A DNA stretch of 34,758 nt from a virus. The DNA is taken from positions 1 to 34,758 of the IMG/VR virus record IMGVR_UViG_3300023184_000324. One strand, given 5' to 3'. A program made the position numbers and the translations under genes. Positions 24,595 to 32,504 of the stretch are shown one piece after another; position 1 is the stretch's first letter, and each line of letters opens with the position of its first letter. The notes below the pieces were generated by a model. That model was not told where the DNA came from, made no database searches, and was given only the letters and a program-made list of their open reading frames with translations.

Positions 24595-25077
24595 ATGGCC
24601 AAAATAGTACTTTTAAGTTGCACAAAATCTAAAACTCCATATGAAGCTCCTGCTCAAGAATTATACTCTGCTTCCCCAATGTTCCAAAAAACATTAGAAT
24701 ATGGTAAAACCCTTAAACCAGATAAAATGTATATATTATCTGCTAAGCATTATTTAGTTGATTTAAATCAAAAACTAAAACCATATGATCTAACTTTGAA
24801 AGATTTTAATAAAGAAGAAAAAGAAAAATGGGGAGCAGAAGTTTATAGAGAAATGAAACAACGTGGTATAGATCCTAATAAAAATCAATTTATATTTTTA
24901 GCAGGAAATGAATATATTAAACCATTACTTAAATATATCCCTGAATCTAACATTGAAACCCCAATGGGTGGTAAAAGATTTGGTGAACGATTAAAATGGT
25001 TAAATAGTCAATTAACTAAATTACGAGAAGTATTTAAAAGAATTAAACAATATATATATGAAAGTTTCAAAAGATAA
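24595..25077 (+). CDS. DUF6884-like protein
   Basis: A 160-residue protein resembling the DUF6884 family. Typical elements are IVLLSCTKSKTPYEAPAQEL near the N-terminus, MYILSAKHYLVDLNQ, PYDLTLKDFN, FIFLAGNEYIKPLL and ETPMGGKRFGERLKWL. The paired Cys/Lys at the start and the AG-x-x-Y motif look like active-site residues, but no activity is established to my knowledge. The last ~25 residues are a basic amphipathic helix (LREVFKRIKQYIYESFKR) not needed for the domain. Its end overlaps the next small gene by 20 bases. Confidence 0.55.
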   Translation: MAKIVLLSCTKSKTPYEAPAQELYSASPMFQKTLEYGKTLKPDKMYILSAKHYLVDLNQKLKPYDLTLKDFNKEEKEKWGAEVYREMKQRGIDPNKNQFIFLAGNEYIKPLLKYIPESNIETPMGGKRFGERLKWLNSQLTKLREVFKRIKQYIYESFKR

Positions 25078-25294
25078 ATTAACAGAATATATTAATCTTT
25101 ACCTAAATGATATCCATGATTATGGTGATGATGGAGAACATGAAATGGTAGAATCTATTTTAAAACCTATTACTTCTGTTTTAGAAGAAGGAGAACATGA
25201 TTTACATAATATGTTAAAAGAAACAGCTGGGAATTCTCCTCAACATAAACAAACTATTCTTGAATTTATTTCTTATATTAATGAAATTCAATAA
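25058..25294 (+). CDS. Small acidic helical protein
   Basis: A 78-residue protein of unknown function, MKVSKDKLTEYINLYLNDIH, then rich in Asp/Glu/His (DYGDDGEHEMVESI, EEGEHDLHNML). It overlaps the DUF6884-like gene by 20 bases, which suggests co-translation, although such an overlap also makes the exact start less sure. LTE9 is an (L/I)-x-E site but is followed by Tyr. Predicted soluble and all-helical; it might be an inhibitor or a partner of its neighbour. Confidence 0.45.
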   Translation: MKVSKDKLTEYINLYLNDIHDYGDDGEHEMVESILKPITSVLEEGEHDLHNMLKETAGNSPQHKQTILEFISYINEIQ

Positions 25295-25308
25295 ATTTGG
25301 CTCATATA

Positions 25309-25323
25309 AATATTTTTAGTATA
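25309..25323 (+). promoter_or_regulatory. Variant of recurrent motif, AATATTTTTAGTATA
   Basis: Like the copies at 8501 and 29210 but one base shorter in the middle, 39 bases before the ATG at 25348. The following TTCAAATAAATAAAATAAAAAGTT leader parallels that before 21936 (TATATTCAAGAAAATAAAAG), suggesting a shared start-region design. Confidence 0.4.
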
Positions 25324-25347
25324 TTCAAATAAATAAAATAAAAAGTT

Positions 25348-25581
25348 ATGTCAAATACTCAAACAAAAAAGCTTACAACACCAGATAAAACTATCGTTTA
25401 CTATTTAGATGGTAAAATGCATAATTTAGAAGGACCAGCATATATTCCTGAGGGAGATATGAAACGTAGAGAATACTATATCAATGGGTTAAAATTAACA
25501 GAGGCTGAATGGAAATCAGCTAAAAGAGATGGTGATGGATTACCATGGTATAAATCAAGTGTAGGAAAAGCAAGATTTTAA
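25348..25581 (+). CDS. Small MORN-like phage protein
   Basis: A 77-residue protein containing one YYLDGKMHNLEGPAYIPEGD unit followed by REYYINGLKLTEAEW. The pattern of DG-x-x-H-N-x-x-GPA and YYI-NG is shared with small phage and bacterial proteins built from MORN-like beta hairpins. Function is unknown. It is separated by one base from the P-loop NTPase gene and probably shares its message. Confidence 0.45.
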   Translation: MSNTQTKKLTTPDKTIVYYLDGKMHNLEGPAYIPEGDMKRREYYINGLKLTEAEWKSAKRDGDGLPWYKSSVGKARF

Positions 25582-25582
25582 T

Positions 25583-26113
25583 ATGAAAATAGGATTTGCA
25601 GGCACGGTATCAGTTGGCAAAACTACATTAGTTAAAGCACTCCAAGAACTTCCAGAGTTTAAAGACTATACATTTGCTACTGAACGCTCAAAATATTTGA
25701 GAGATTTAGGTATTCCATTAAACACAGATTCTACTATTAAAGGTCAAATAGTATTTTTAGCAGAACGTGTTAGTGAGTTAATGTGTGAAAATATTATAAC
25801 AGATCGCACAATAGTGGATGTAATCGCGTTTACTAATTTAGCTGATTCTATTAGATATGATGTTAAAAAAGAATTTGAACAGTTAGCATCTCATTCATTA
25901 TTTGATTATGATTATATATTTTATATATCACCTGATGGTGTTGAAATAGAAGATAACGGAGTTCGAACAATTAACCCAGAATATAGAACAGATATTGATA
26001 AAGAAATACAAAAGATATTTATTATACATGGTAGAAAATTTAAAAACTTTTGTAGAATATCTGGAACTATCGAAGAAAGAATTAAAAAAATTAAACAGGT
26101 AGTATTCTCATAA
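25583..26113 (+). CDS. P-loop NTPase/kinase (NadR-like AAA_28 type)
   Basis: A 176-residue NTPase. Walker A is GTVSVGKTTL (Gly7, Lys13, Thr14) immediately after the first strand. ENIITDRTIVDVIAFTNLAD looks like the metal/substrate strand of NadR-type nucleoside kinases, and the C-terminal DYIFYISPDGVEIEDNGVRT, then INPEYRTDIDKEIQKIF follows the lid and adenine-binding order of the same group. Likely substrates are nicotinamide riboside or a (deoxy)nucleoside, but this cannot be fixed from motifs. It differs clearly from the kinase at 18815, so two P-loop kinases are carried. Confidence 0.7.
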   Translation: MKIGFAGTVSVGKTTLVKALQELPEFKDYTFATERSKYLRDLGIPLNTDSTIKGQIVFLAERVSELMCENIITDRTIVDVIAFTNLADSIRYDVKKEFEQLASHSLFDYDYIFYISPDGVEIEDNGVRTINPEYRTDIDKEIQKIFIIHGRKFKNFCRISGTIEERIKKIKQVVFS

Positions 26114-26126
26114 TATTTATAAACAA
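26112..26126 (+). promoter_or_regulatory. Recurrent AATATTTATAAACAA motif
   Basis: This copy overlaps the stop codon of the NTPase gene and lies 23 bases before the ATG at 26135. The leader that follows is A-rich with no Shine-Dalgarno sequence. Confidence 0.45.
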
Positions 26127-26134
26127 AACATAAA

Positions 26135-26971
26135 ATGAAAAAATCTCGTTTACTTGAAATCATACGTGAAGAAATTGCTGGTGCATTAAATGAAGGTGGA
26201 ATTTTCACATTGAAAAATCCATCCACCGATACTAAAAAAGGCCTCCCTCTAACTTTGGACCCAGATGATTCAACAGAAAAATCTCCTGATTTTTTAAGAA
26301 AATATAAAAAAGTATCTGAAATTGAACTTGAAGAAGATACATTGAATGAAGCACCTATTTATTCTGTAGAAGATATGGCAGGTTTTCAATCAACCTTAGA
26401 TACATTTAGAGAAAAAGGAGTTTCTAAAAGTAAAGCACTTAACATATTACTTCAAAAACTAGAAGATGAAGGTACAGTTGATACTAATGCTTTAAGTAAA
26501 GAATATGGAGTCGACTCAGCTACTTTTAATAACCAAGAGATTCGTAAATTCTTAAACAGACCAGAAGGTGAAGCATTTACAGATAAAAAAACAGGTGATG
26601 AATTGATAGATTTTACTCCTCTTTTAACTAAAGCTGATAAACCAAGAGGACCTAAAGCTGATCCAAACAAACCAAAAGCAGAACCTAAAGAACCAGGAGT
26701 ACGTAAACGTAAACCAATGGATTCTAAACCAATGGGTTCTAAACCAAAAGATTCTACCCCAGATGAGCCAGCAGAAGACAAATCAACTGAAGATAAAGGT
26801 ACAGAACAAAAAGCTAGAAAAAACGATGAAATAATAAAACAATATAGGGATGTTATAAGTGCTTATAAAAAAATGAAAACCGAAAAAGGAGCTCAAGCCG
26901 CTACAGCATATCTAAAAACTAAACAAAATATTGTTAAAAAATATAAAGATATTCAACAAGGTAAATTGTAA
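26135..26971 (+). CDS. Lys/Pro-rich protein with leader and gp21-type sites (putative internal head protein)
   Basis: A 278-residue protein of unknown function with the architecture expected of a processed head protein. The leader MKKSRLLEIIREEIAGALNE ends in LNE20-Gly21, and a second exact site is LNE72-Ala73 (EEDTLNEAPIYS). Residues ~75-150 form a helical domain (GFQSTLDTFREKGVSKSKAL). A low-complexity linker rich in Lys, Pro, Asp and Glu follows (GPKADPNKPKAEPKEPGVRK, MDSKPMGSKPKD), then a basic helical C-terminus (QYRDVISAYKKMKTEKG). The linker resembles histone H1-like tails. Packaging with DNA is inferred from the leader, the sites and the basic tail. A terminator follows. Confidence 0.5.
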   Translation: MKKSRLLEIIREEIAGALNEGGIFTLKNPSTDTKKGLPLTLDPDDSTEKSPDFLRKYKKVSEIELEEDTLNEAPIYSVEDMAGFQSTLDTFREKGVSKSKALNILLQKLEDEGTVDTNALSKEYGVDSATFNNQEIRKFLNRPEGEAFTDKKTGDELIDFTPLLTKADKPRGPKADPNKPKAEPKEPGVRKRKPMDSKPMGSKPKDSTPDEPAEDKSTEDKGTEQKARKNDEIIKQYRDVISAYKKMKTEKGAQAATAYLKTKQNIVKKYKDIQQGKL

Positions 26972-26993
26972 TCTAACCTAACCTAATATAATT

Positions 26994-27026
26994 GATGTCT
27001 GCTTTAATAATAGAGCAGACATCTTT
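26994..27026 (+). terminator. Rho-independent terminator (weak T tail)
   Basis: GATGTCTGCT and AGCAGACATC form a perfect 10-bp stem around a ten-base loop, followed by TTTATT. It separates the Lys/Pro-rich gene from the head-assembly block. It covers an in-frame TTG/ATG start at 26992-26997, so the next gene is started at 27043. Confidence 0.7.
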
Positions 27027-27042
27027 ATTCAAAAACAAAGTC

Positions 27043-27603
27043 ATGAAAATAAAAATAGTTCTTATATTACTAGCAGCGCTAACAATATGTTTAATAGCTC
27101 TGTACGGGTTATTTAAATTATATCAAAACGAAAAATCAGAACGTAAACGATACAACAACAATATGATCGCTCTTATAGAAGATAGGAGTAGACAACAAGA
27201 AATTACAGTAAATGAACTTAAAAAACTTTATCCAAAGTATGATTCATTGGCTAAAGAATTAAACATCAAAACCAAATTTATCACCAATATTATAGACACT
27301 AGATACAGATTTAGAGATTCTGTTTTAACTAGTACTATATTGAAAAAAGATAGTATATCTGAGAAATCATATTTTATGTTAAATGAAAAATGTTATAGTT
27401 TATCTGGTTATATTAAGAAAGACTCCATCTCATTTACTAATAAAGAATTTAAAGACAATCTAACAACATTCCTATATAAAGATTGGGATAAAAAATATTT
27501 GTGGGGATTATTAAAATTTAAACCACACTATACAGCTAAAGTATATAGCGAATGTTTAAATGATACTATTGGAATAACCAATAACATTAAACTTAAAAAA
27601 TAA
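27043..27603 (+). CDS. Single-pass membrane coiled-coil protein (DUF6549-like; possible i-spanin)
   Basis: A 186-residue protein with an N-terminal membrane segment (IVLILLAALTICLIALYGLF) after a short basic start, then a charged coiled coil (EKSERKRYNNNMIALIEDRS, VNELKKLYPKYDSLAKELN). The layout and the N-x-x-AL motif resemble DUF6549-type proteins of Bacteroides phages. An inner-membrane protein with a long periplasmic helix could be an i-spanin used in lysis, but there is no recognisable holin or endolysin beside it, so this stays speculative. The start at 27043 follows the terminator. The terminase gene begins three bases after its stop. Confidence 0.45.
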   Translation: MKIKIVLILLAALTICLIALYGLFKLYQNEKSERKRYNNNMIALIEDRSRQQEITVNELKKLYPKYDSLAKELNIKTKFITNIIDTRYRFRDSVLTSTILKKDSISEKSYFMLNEKCYSLSGYIKKDSISFTNKEFKDNLTTFLYKDWDKKYLWGLLKFKPHYTAKVYSECLNDTIGITNNIKLKK

Positions 27604-27606
27604 CAT

Positions 27607-29190
27607 ATGAGTAACACTGATATAAAACAGATACTCCGCCAAGAATATATTAAATGTGCTCAAGACCCAGCACATTTTATGAAAAAATATTGTTTTATTC
27701 AACATCCACAACGTGGAAAAATCCAATTCCACCTATATCCATTTCAAGAAAAAGTACTCCAATTATGGAGAGACAATCCATATTCTATAATTTTAAAATC
27801 CAGACAGTTAGGTATATCTACTTTAGCTGGTGGATTTGCTTTATGGTTAATGTTATTCCATGAAGATAGGAATATATTAGCACTTGCTACTACTCAGGCA
27901 ACAGCACGTAACTTAGTTACTAAAGTACAATTCATGTGGGAAAATCTTCCATCATGGCTTAAAGTAGAGGATGTTGAAAATAACAAATTATCTCTTAGAT
28001 TAAAAAACGGATCAAAAATACAAGCCAAATCTTCTAATGCAGATGCAGCACGTTCAGAAGCAGTATCTTTGCTAATAATAGATGAGGCTGCTTTTATCGA
28101 AAATGTATCTGAAACGTGGGCATCAGCACAACAAACTCTAGCAACTGGAGGGGGAGCAATCGTTTTATCTACACCTTATGGTACAGGTAACTGGTTTCAC
28201 AAAACATGGGTTAAAGCAGAACAGCAAGAAAATCAATTTTTACCTATTCGATTACCTTGGACTGTCCATCCTGAACGAGATCAATCATGGAGAGACAGAC
28301 AAGATGAATTACTAGGTGATCCTAGATTAGCAGCACAAGAATGTGATTGTGATTTTTCTACATCTGGTGATTTAGTATTCTATTCAGAATTCTTAGAGTT
28401 CTATGAAAAAACATATGTTAGAGATCCTTTAGAACGTAGAGGAGCAGATAGAAATTTATGGATATGGGAACCAGCAGATTATTCTCGCTCATATATGGTT
28501 ATAGCAGATGTTGCCCGTGGAGATGGAAAAGATTACTCAGGGTTTCATGTTATAGATATTGAAACTAATACACAAGTTGGTGAATATAAAGGACAAATAG
28601 GCACTAAAGAATTTGGACATTTACTTTTTGGTATTTCAACTGAATATAACAATGCATTGTTGATTGTTGAAAATGCAAATATTGGATGGGCTACACTTCA
28701 AACATTAATTGAAAGAGGTTATCCAAATTTATATTATTCACCAAAAGGAGGTGAACTAAAAGCAGATACATACTTTAATGAATTCATGGATACAACAAAT
28801 ATGGTTGCTGGATTCTCAATGACCTCCAGAACTAGACCACTTTGTATAGGTAAATTTCAAGAGGCACTTTCAGATAAAGGTGTAACTATTCTATCAAAAC
28901 GATTGTTAGAGGAAATGAAAGTATTTGTTTGGAAAAACGGTAGAGCAGAAGCACAAACAGGTTATAATGATGACTTGGTTATTCCGTTTGCTATCGGCCA
29001 ATTTATGCGCGATACAACATTCAAACTCAAACAACATGGTATTGACTTAACTAAAAGTATGCTGCAGAGTATGTCAACAGCTAAGCATAATTTTTCAGGA
29101 GGTTATTCATCAACCCAACAAGATAATAATCCATGGAAAATGGATAATCCATATTCTGATGGAAATGAGGATTTAAGGTGGTTACTTTAG
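27607..29190 (+). CDS. 17: Terminase large subunit gp17-like
   Basis: A 527-residue packaging motor and nuclease. The N-terminal ATPase has the deviant P-loop KSRQLGIST (64-72), where T4 gp17 reads SRQLGKTT; the usual lysine is replaced by Ile and the conserved Lys64 lies upstream, as in many TerL proteins. Walker B with its catalytic Glu is LLIIDEAAF (Asp159-Glu160), and the coupling motif is LSTPYGTGN near 187. The RNase H-like nuclease shows Asp301 (MVIADVARGDGKDYS), Glu355 (LLIVENANIG) and Asp455/456 (TGYNDDLVIP). It translocates DNA into the prohead through the portal encoded next. No separate small terminase gene was recognised in the window. Confidence 0.92.
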   Translation: MSNTDIKQILRQEYIKCAQDPAHFMKKYCFIQHPQRGKIQFHLYPFQEKVLQLWRDNPYSIILKSRQLGISTLAGGFALWLMLFHEDRNILALATTQATARNLVTKVQFMWENLPSWLKVEDVENNKLSLRLKNGSKIQAKSSNADAARSEAVSLLIIDEAAFIENVSETWASAQQTLATGGGAIVLSTPYGTGNWFHKTWVKAEQQENQFLPIRLPWTVHPERDQSWRDRQDELLGDPRLAAQECDCDFSTSGDLVFYSEFLEFYEKTYVRDPLERRGADRNLWIWEPADYSRSYMVIADVARGDGKDYSGFHVIDIETNTQVGEYKGQIGTKEFGHLLFGISTEYNNALLIVENANIGWATLQTLIERGYPNLYYSPKGGELKADTYFNEFMDTTNMVAGFSMTSRTRPLCIGKFQEALSDKGVTILSKRLLEEMKVFVWKNGRAEAQTGYNDDLVIPFAIGQFMRDTTFKLKQHGIDLTKSMLQSMSTAKHNFSGGYSSTQQDNNPWKMDNPYSDGNEDLRWLL

Positions 29191-29209
29191 ATAATTCGTT
29201 GTCTCTTCC

Positions 29210-29224
29210 AATATTTATTAGTAT
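29210..29224 (+). promoter_or_regulatory. Recurrent AATATTTATTAGTAT motif
   Basis: Identical over 15 bases to the copy at 8501, in the 52-base gap between terminase and portal genes and 33 bases before the portal ATG. Its place before a core late gene is the best support for a late-promoter role. Confidence 0.5.
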
Positions 29225-29242
29225 ATTACAATAAAAAAACAA

Positions 29243-31144
29243 ATGGCTCAAAAAGATTTATTCTCTAGATTAAAAAGATTATTTTCAACAGATGTTATAA
29301 TTCGTAACCAGGGTGGTACCCAACTCCAAGTTATGGATGTTAACCAAATCCAACAATCTGGAGAATTACAAAATAATTCCCTAGTAGATAGATTTAACAG
29401 AATTTACACCAATTCAGCTACCTCATTATATGGTTACCAGAATAGCTTTAATTACCAAACTCTTCGCCCTACACTTTATTCGGAGTATGATGCAATGGAT
29501 ACTGATGCTATTATTGCTTCTGCGTTGGATATTATAGCAGATGAATCTACTTTAAAGAACGATATGGGAGAAGTTTTACAAATCCGTAGTTCTGATGAGG
29601 ATGTTCAAAAAATACTTTACAATTTATTTTACGATGTGTTAAACATAGAATTTAATCTATGGCCATGGATTAGAAACATGTGTAAATATGGTGACTTTTT
29701 CCTTAAACTAGAGATTGCTGAAAAATATGGTGTATATAATGTTATTCCTTACACTGCATTCCATATTGAAAGACAAGAAGGATACGATAGAGAAAACCCA
29801 GCTTCAGTAAGATTTAGATTTGACCCAGATGGAGTATCAGCCTCAAGTTATGGATATTATGATGTACCTAATTCAGCTCAACAAGGTACCTCTATTATAT
29901 TCGATAATTATGAGATGGCTCACTTTAGATTATTGACTGATACTAACTTTTTACCATATGGTAGATCATATATCGAACCAGCTCGTAAATTGTTTAAGCA
30001 ATATACGTTAATAGAGGATGCAATGTTGATCCATAGAATTGTACGTGCACCAGAAAAACGTATATTTTATGTTAATGTTGGTAATATTGCTCCAACTGAG
30101 GTAGAAAATTTCATGCAGAAAACTATCTCTAAAATGAAACGTACTCCATATATTGATCAAAATACAGGTGATTATAACTTGAAGTACAACATGCAAAATT
30201 TATTAGAGGATTTTTACATTCCTGTAAGAGGAAATGATCAATCAACTAAAATAGATAATTTAGCTGGTTTACAGTGGGATGGTATTGCCGATGTTGAGTA
30301 CTTAAGAGACAAATTATTTGCTGCTCTTAAAGTTCCAAAAGCGTTCTTAGGATACGAAAAAGATTTAACAGGTAAAGCTACATTGGCTGCTGAAGATATT
30401 AGATTTGCTCGTACAATTGATAGAATTCAACGTATTATATTATCTGAATTAAATAAAATTGCTTTAGTTCACTTATATACACAAGGATATACAGCAGAAA
30501 GCTTAACAAATTTTGAATTATCATTAACTACTCCTTCTATCATTTATGATCAAGAAAGAATACAATTGATGAAAGAAAAAGTTGAATTAGCTGCCTCTAT
30601 CATGGACAATCAATTGTTACCTACAGATTGGATCTATGAAAATATATTCCATTTGAGTGAGGATCAATATGATGAATATAGAGATTTAATTAGAGAAGAC
30701 ACTAAACGTAAATTCAGATTAACTCAAATCGAATCAGAAGGAAATGACCCAGTAGAAACAGGTCAATCATATGGTACACCACATGATTTAGCTAGTTTAT
30801 ATGGTAAAGGAAGAATGTATTCTGACCCAGAAGCAGTACCAGCAGGATATGGTGATGATTTGAAATTAGGACGTCCTGAGGAAAAAGTATCAAATAGAAA
30901 TACTCAAGATTCTCCATTTGGAAAAGATAGACTTGGTGCTAAAGGTGTTAGAAAAGATGATGACTCATCAGATTCAATTAAACCACAATATAAAGGTGGA
31001 TCTCCACTTGCTTTAGAAAACCGTTCTTTATCACCAACACAACAGGATATGCTTAGTAAAATCCCGATTAATCGAAAACAACTTGTGTTTGAGGTAGATA
31101 AGAAAAAAGAATCGCTCTTAGATGAAAATCAAATACGCGAGTAA
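29243..31144 (+). CDS. 20: Portal protein gp20-like
   Basis: A 633-residue portal protein, the dodecameric ring at the head vertex through which DNA enters and leaves. Conserved gp20 elements include DAMDTDAIIASALDIIADES near residue 85, RNMCKYGDFFLKLEI (144-158), IHRIVRAPEKRIFYVNVGN, and PKAFLGYEKDLTGKATLAAE followed by DIRFARTIDRIQR around 365-395. T4 gp20 is 524 residues; the extra length is a C-terminal tail of ~120 residues rich in Lys, Asp, Ser and Gly (LGRPEEKVSNRNTQDSPFGK, GGSPLALENRSL), probably disordered. It has its own promoter-like motif and is followed by the putative prohead core genes. Confidence 0.92.
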   Translation: MAQKDLFSRLKRLFSTDVIIRNQGGTQLQVMDVNQIQQSGELQNNSLVDRFNRIYTNSATSLYGYQNSFNYQTLRPTLYSEYDAMDTDAIIASALDIIADESTLKNDMGEVLQIRSSDEDVQKILYNLFYDVLNIEFNLWPWIRNMCKYGDFFLKLEIAEKYGVYNVIPYTAFHIERQEGYDRENPASVRFRFDPDGVSASSYGYYDVPNSAQQGTSIIFDNYEMAHFRLLTDTNFLPYGRSYIEPARKLFKQYTLIEDAMLIHRIVRAPEKRIFYVNVGNIAPTEVENFMQKTISKMKRTPYIDQNTGDYNLKYNMQNLLEDFYIPVRGNDQSTKIDNLAGLQWDGIADVEYLRDKLFAALKVPKAFLGYEKDLTGKATLAAEDIRFARTIDRIQRIILSELNKIALVHLYTQGYTAESLTNFELSLTTPSIIYDQERIQLMKEKVELAASIMDNQLLPTDWIYENIFHLSEDQYDEYRDLIREDTKRKFRLTQIESEGNDPVETGQSYGTPHDLASLYGKGRMYSDPEAVPAGYGDDLKLGRPEEKVSNRNTQDSPFGKDRLGAKGVRKDDDSSDSIKPQYKGGSPLALENRSLSPTQQDMLSKIPINRKQLVFEVDKKKESLLDENQIRE

Positions 31145-31155
31145 TAACCTTTCAT

Positions 31156-31170
31156 ATATTTATAAATAAA
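31156..31170 (+). promoter_or_regulatory. Recurrent motif ATATTTATAAATAAA (contains TATAAATA)
   Basis: In the gap after the portal gene, 31 bases before the ATG at 31187. This copy also contains TATAAATA, the exact T4 late-promoter core, at 31161-31168, which supports reading the motif family as late promoters. Confidence 0.5.
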
Positions 31171-31186
31171 CAAATATTACAATAGA

Positions 31187-32044
31187 ATGAAGATTAAACA
31201 TTCGAAGTATAAAAATACTGGTATTCTTTTTGAATTGTTAGTTAGACAAATTACAGCTGATACCCTGGACGGGAAAGATTCCCCGGTTAAGGAATTACTT
31301 AAAAAATATTTTGTTAAAACAGAATTAGGGAAAGAATATAAATTATACGAAACTTTATTAACCAAAACTAGTCTTACCGAAGGTAAAGCTAATATGGTTG
31401 TTGATACACTTTTAGAATCATCTAAAAATATTAATAGAAGAGCAGTTAAAAAACAAAAATACAATTTAATTAGTGATATTCAAACTCATTATAATCTAAA
31501 TGAATTTTTTAACCACCGTCTCCCTAATTATAAAATTCAAGCAGCATTCTATACTCTTTTAGAAGCATATTCAATGGATGCAGATTTTAACCCTACTGTT
31601 ATTATTAACAATAAGGTAACTATATTAGAACATCTAACTGCTGCAACTATCACTGAAAAACAAGTAAGAGACACAGTATTAGAGGATTATAAAAACTCAG
31701 ATAAAGATACTCGCTCACTTACATATCGTATAATTTTAGAGAAATTCAATGGAAAATATGATGAATTAAATAATCATCAAAAATCAATATTAAAAGAATT
31801 AATCAACTCAATTGATAATACTCCACGTTTGAAAGAATTTTACAGTAGTAAATCAAATGAAATAAAAAAAGATCTAATAGTTTTAAATAAAAAAACAACA
31901 GATCCTGTTACTAAGATTAAAATAAACGAGGTTGTATCTTTGATTAAACCATTAGACAAAAACGCAAAAGTAACAGATAATGATTTAGTTAATTTGTTAC
32001 AATATTGTGATTTATTAACTGAATTAGAGACAGCAAATGCGTGA
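31187..32044 (+). CDS. Putative prohead core/assembly protein downstream of portal
   Basis: A 285-residue, largely helical protein in the place where T4 has gp67/gp68, between portal and prohead protease. It begins MKIKHSKYKNTGILFELLVR. LTE65-Gly66 (KTSLTEGKAN) is an exact gp21-type site. Other blocks are FFNHRLPNYKIQAAFYTLLE and DTRSLTYRIILEKFNGKYDE. I recall similar proteins beside the portal in marine T4-like phages, always unnamed. A role in the prohead core or portal initiation complex is inferred from position. It overlaps the next gene by eight bases. Confidence 0.5.
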   Translation: MKIKHSKYKNTGILFELLVRQITADTLDGKDSPVKELLKKYFVKTELGKEYKLYETLLTKTSLTEGKANMVVDTLLESSKNINRRAVKKQKYNLISDIQTHYNLNEFFNHRLPNYKIQAAFYTLLEAYSMDADFNPTVIINNKVTILEHLTAATITEKQVRDTVLEDYKNSDKDTRSLTYRIILEKFNGKYDELNNHQKSILKELINSIDNTPRLKEFYSSKSNEIKKDLIVLNKKTTDPVTKIKINEVVSLIKPLDKNAKVTDNDLVNLLQYCDLLTELETANA

Positions 32045-32504
32045 TAAAGTTAAAAATATTATCCAAGATACCTTCAAAAAATTAAAGGAACAATCATCCA
32101 CTGGTGGTGGAGGTGCTTCATTTTCTGCGGGTGAGGGAGCTCAATATGCTTCAAAATACTCATTCAAGAAAGGTACCAACGAAAAAGGATTAAAAAACCC
32201 ATACTATTACAAACTCGGATTTAAACCAGTCCCAGATAAAATTAAAGGATCTGGCTTAGAGGTAAAACAATTGTTTGAGGATGAAATGTTGAATGAATAT
32301 TCTGATTTTCAAAACGAGCGTATCAAAGCATTTGAAACTGTTGAAAACGAATTAAATTCCCTACTACCTCTTTTATCAAACGCTAAGAATTATACAGCAG
32401 AATTCTATTCTGAGTACCCTGGTTCATTTGAGGTATTAACACCAACCGATCTAATTTTAGATTATTTAAAAGATATAAAAACTTTATTAAAAGCAGAACA
32501 ATAA
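32037..32504 (+). CDS. Putative prohead core protein with Gly-rich segment
   Basis: A 155-residue protein. The basic amphipathic start (MRDKVKNIIQDTFKKLKEQS) resembles the leader class seen elsewhere in the window. It is followed by STGGGGASFSAGEGAQYASK, a Gly-rich patch that also occurs in other phage head-region proteins as I recall, and then NPYYYKLGFKPVPDK. The C-terminal part is helical (FQNERIKAFETVENELNSLL, YLKDIKTLLKAEQ). Its position between portal and gp21 suggests a core component like T4 gp67/gp68. It overlaps its upstream neighbour by eight bases and abuts the next gene with no gap. Confidence 0.45.
   Translation: MRDKVKNIIQDTFKKLKEQSSTGGGGASFSAGEGAQYASKYSFKKGTNEKGLKNPYYYKLGFKPVPDKIKGSGLEVKQLFEDEMLNEYSDFQNERIKAFETVENELNSLLPLLSNAKNYTAEFYSEYPGSFEVLTPTDLILDYLKDIKTLLKAEQ

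Noticed and set aside
26992-27042. Upstream start for the membrane coiled-coil protein
   Set aside because: The added codons are the arms of a 10-bp terminator hairpin; the ATG at 27043 gives a typical short basic start before the membrane segment.
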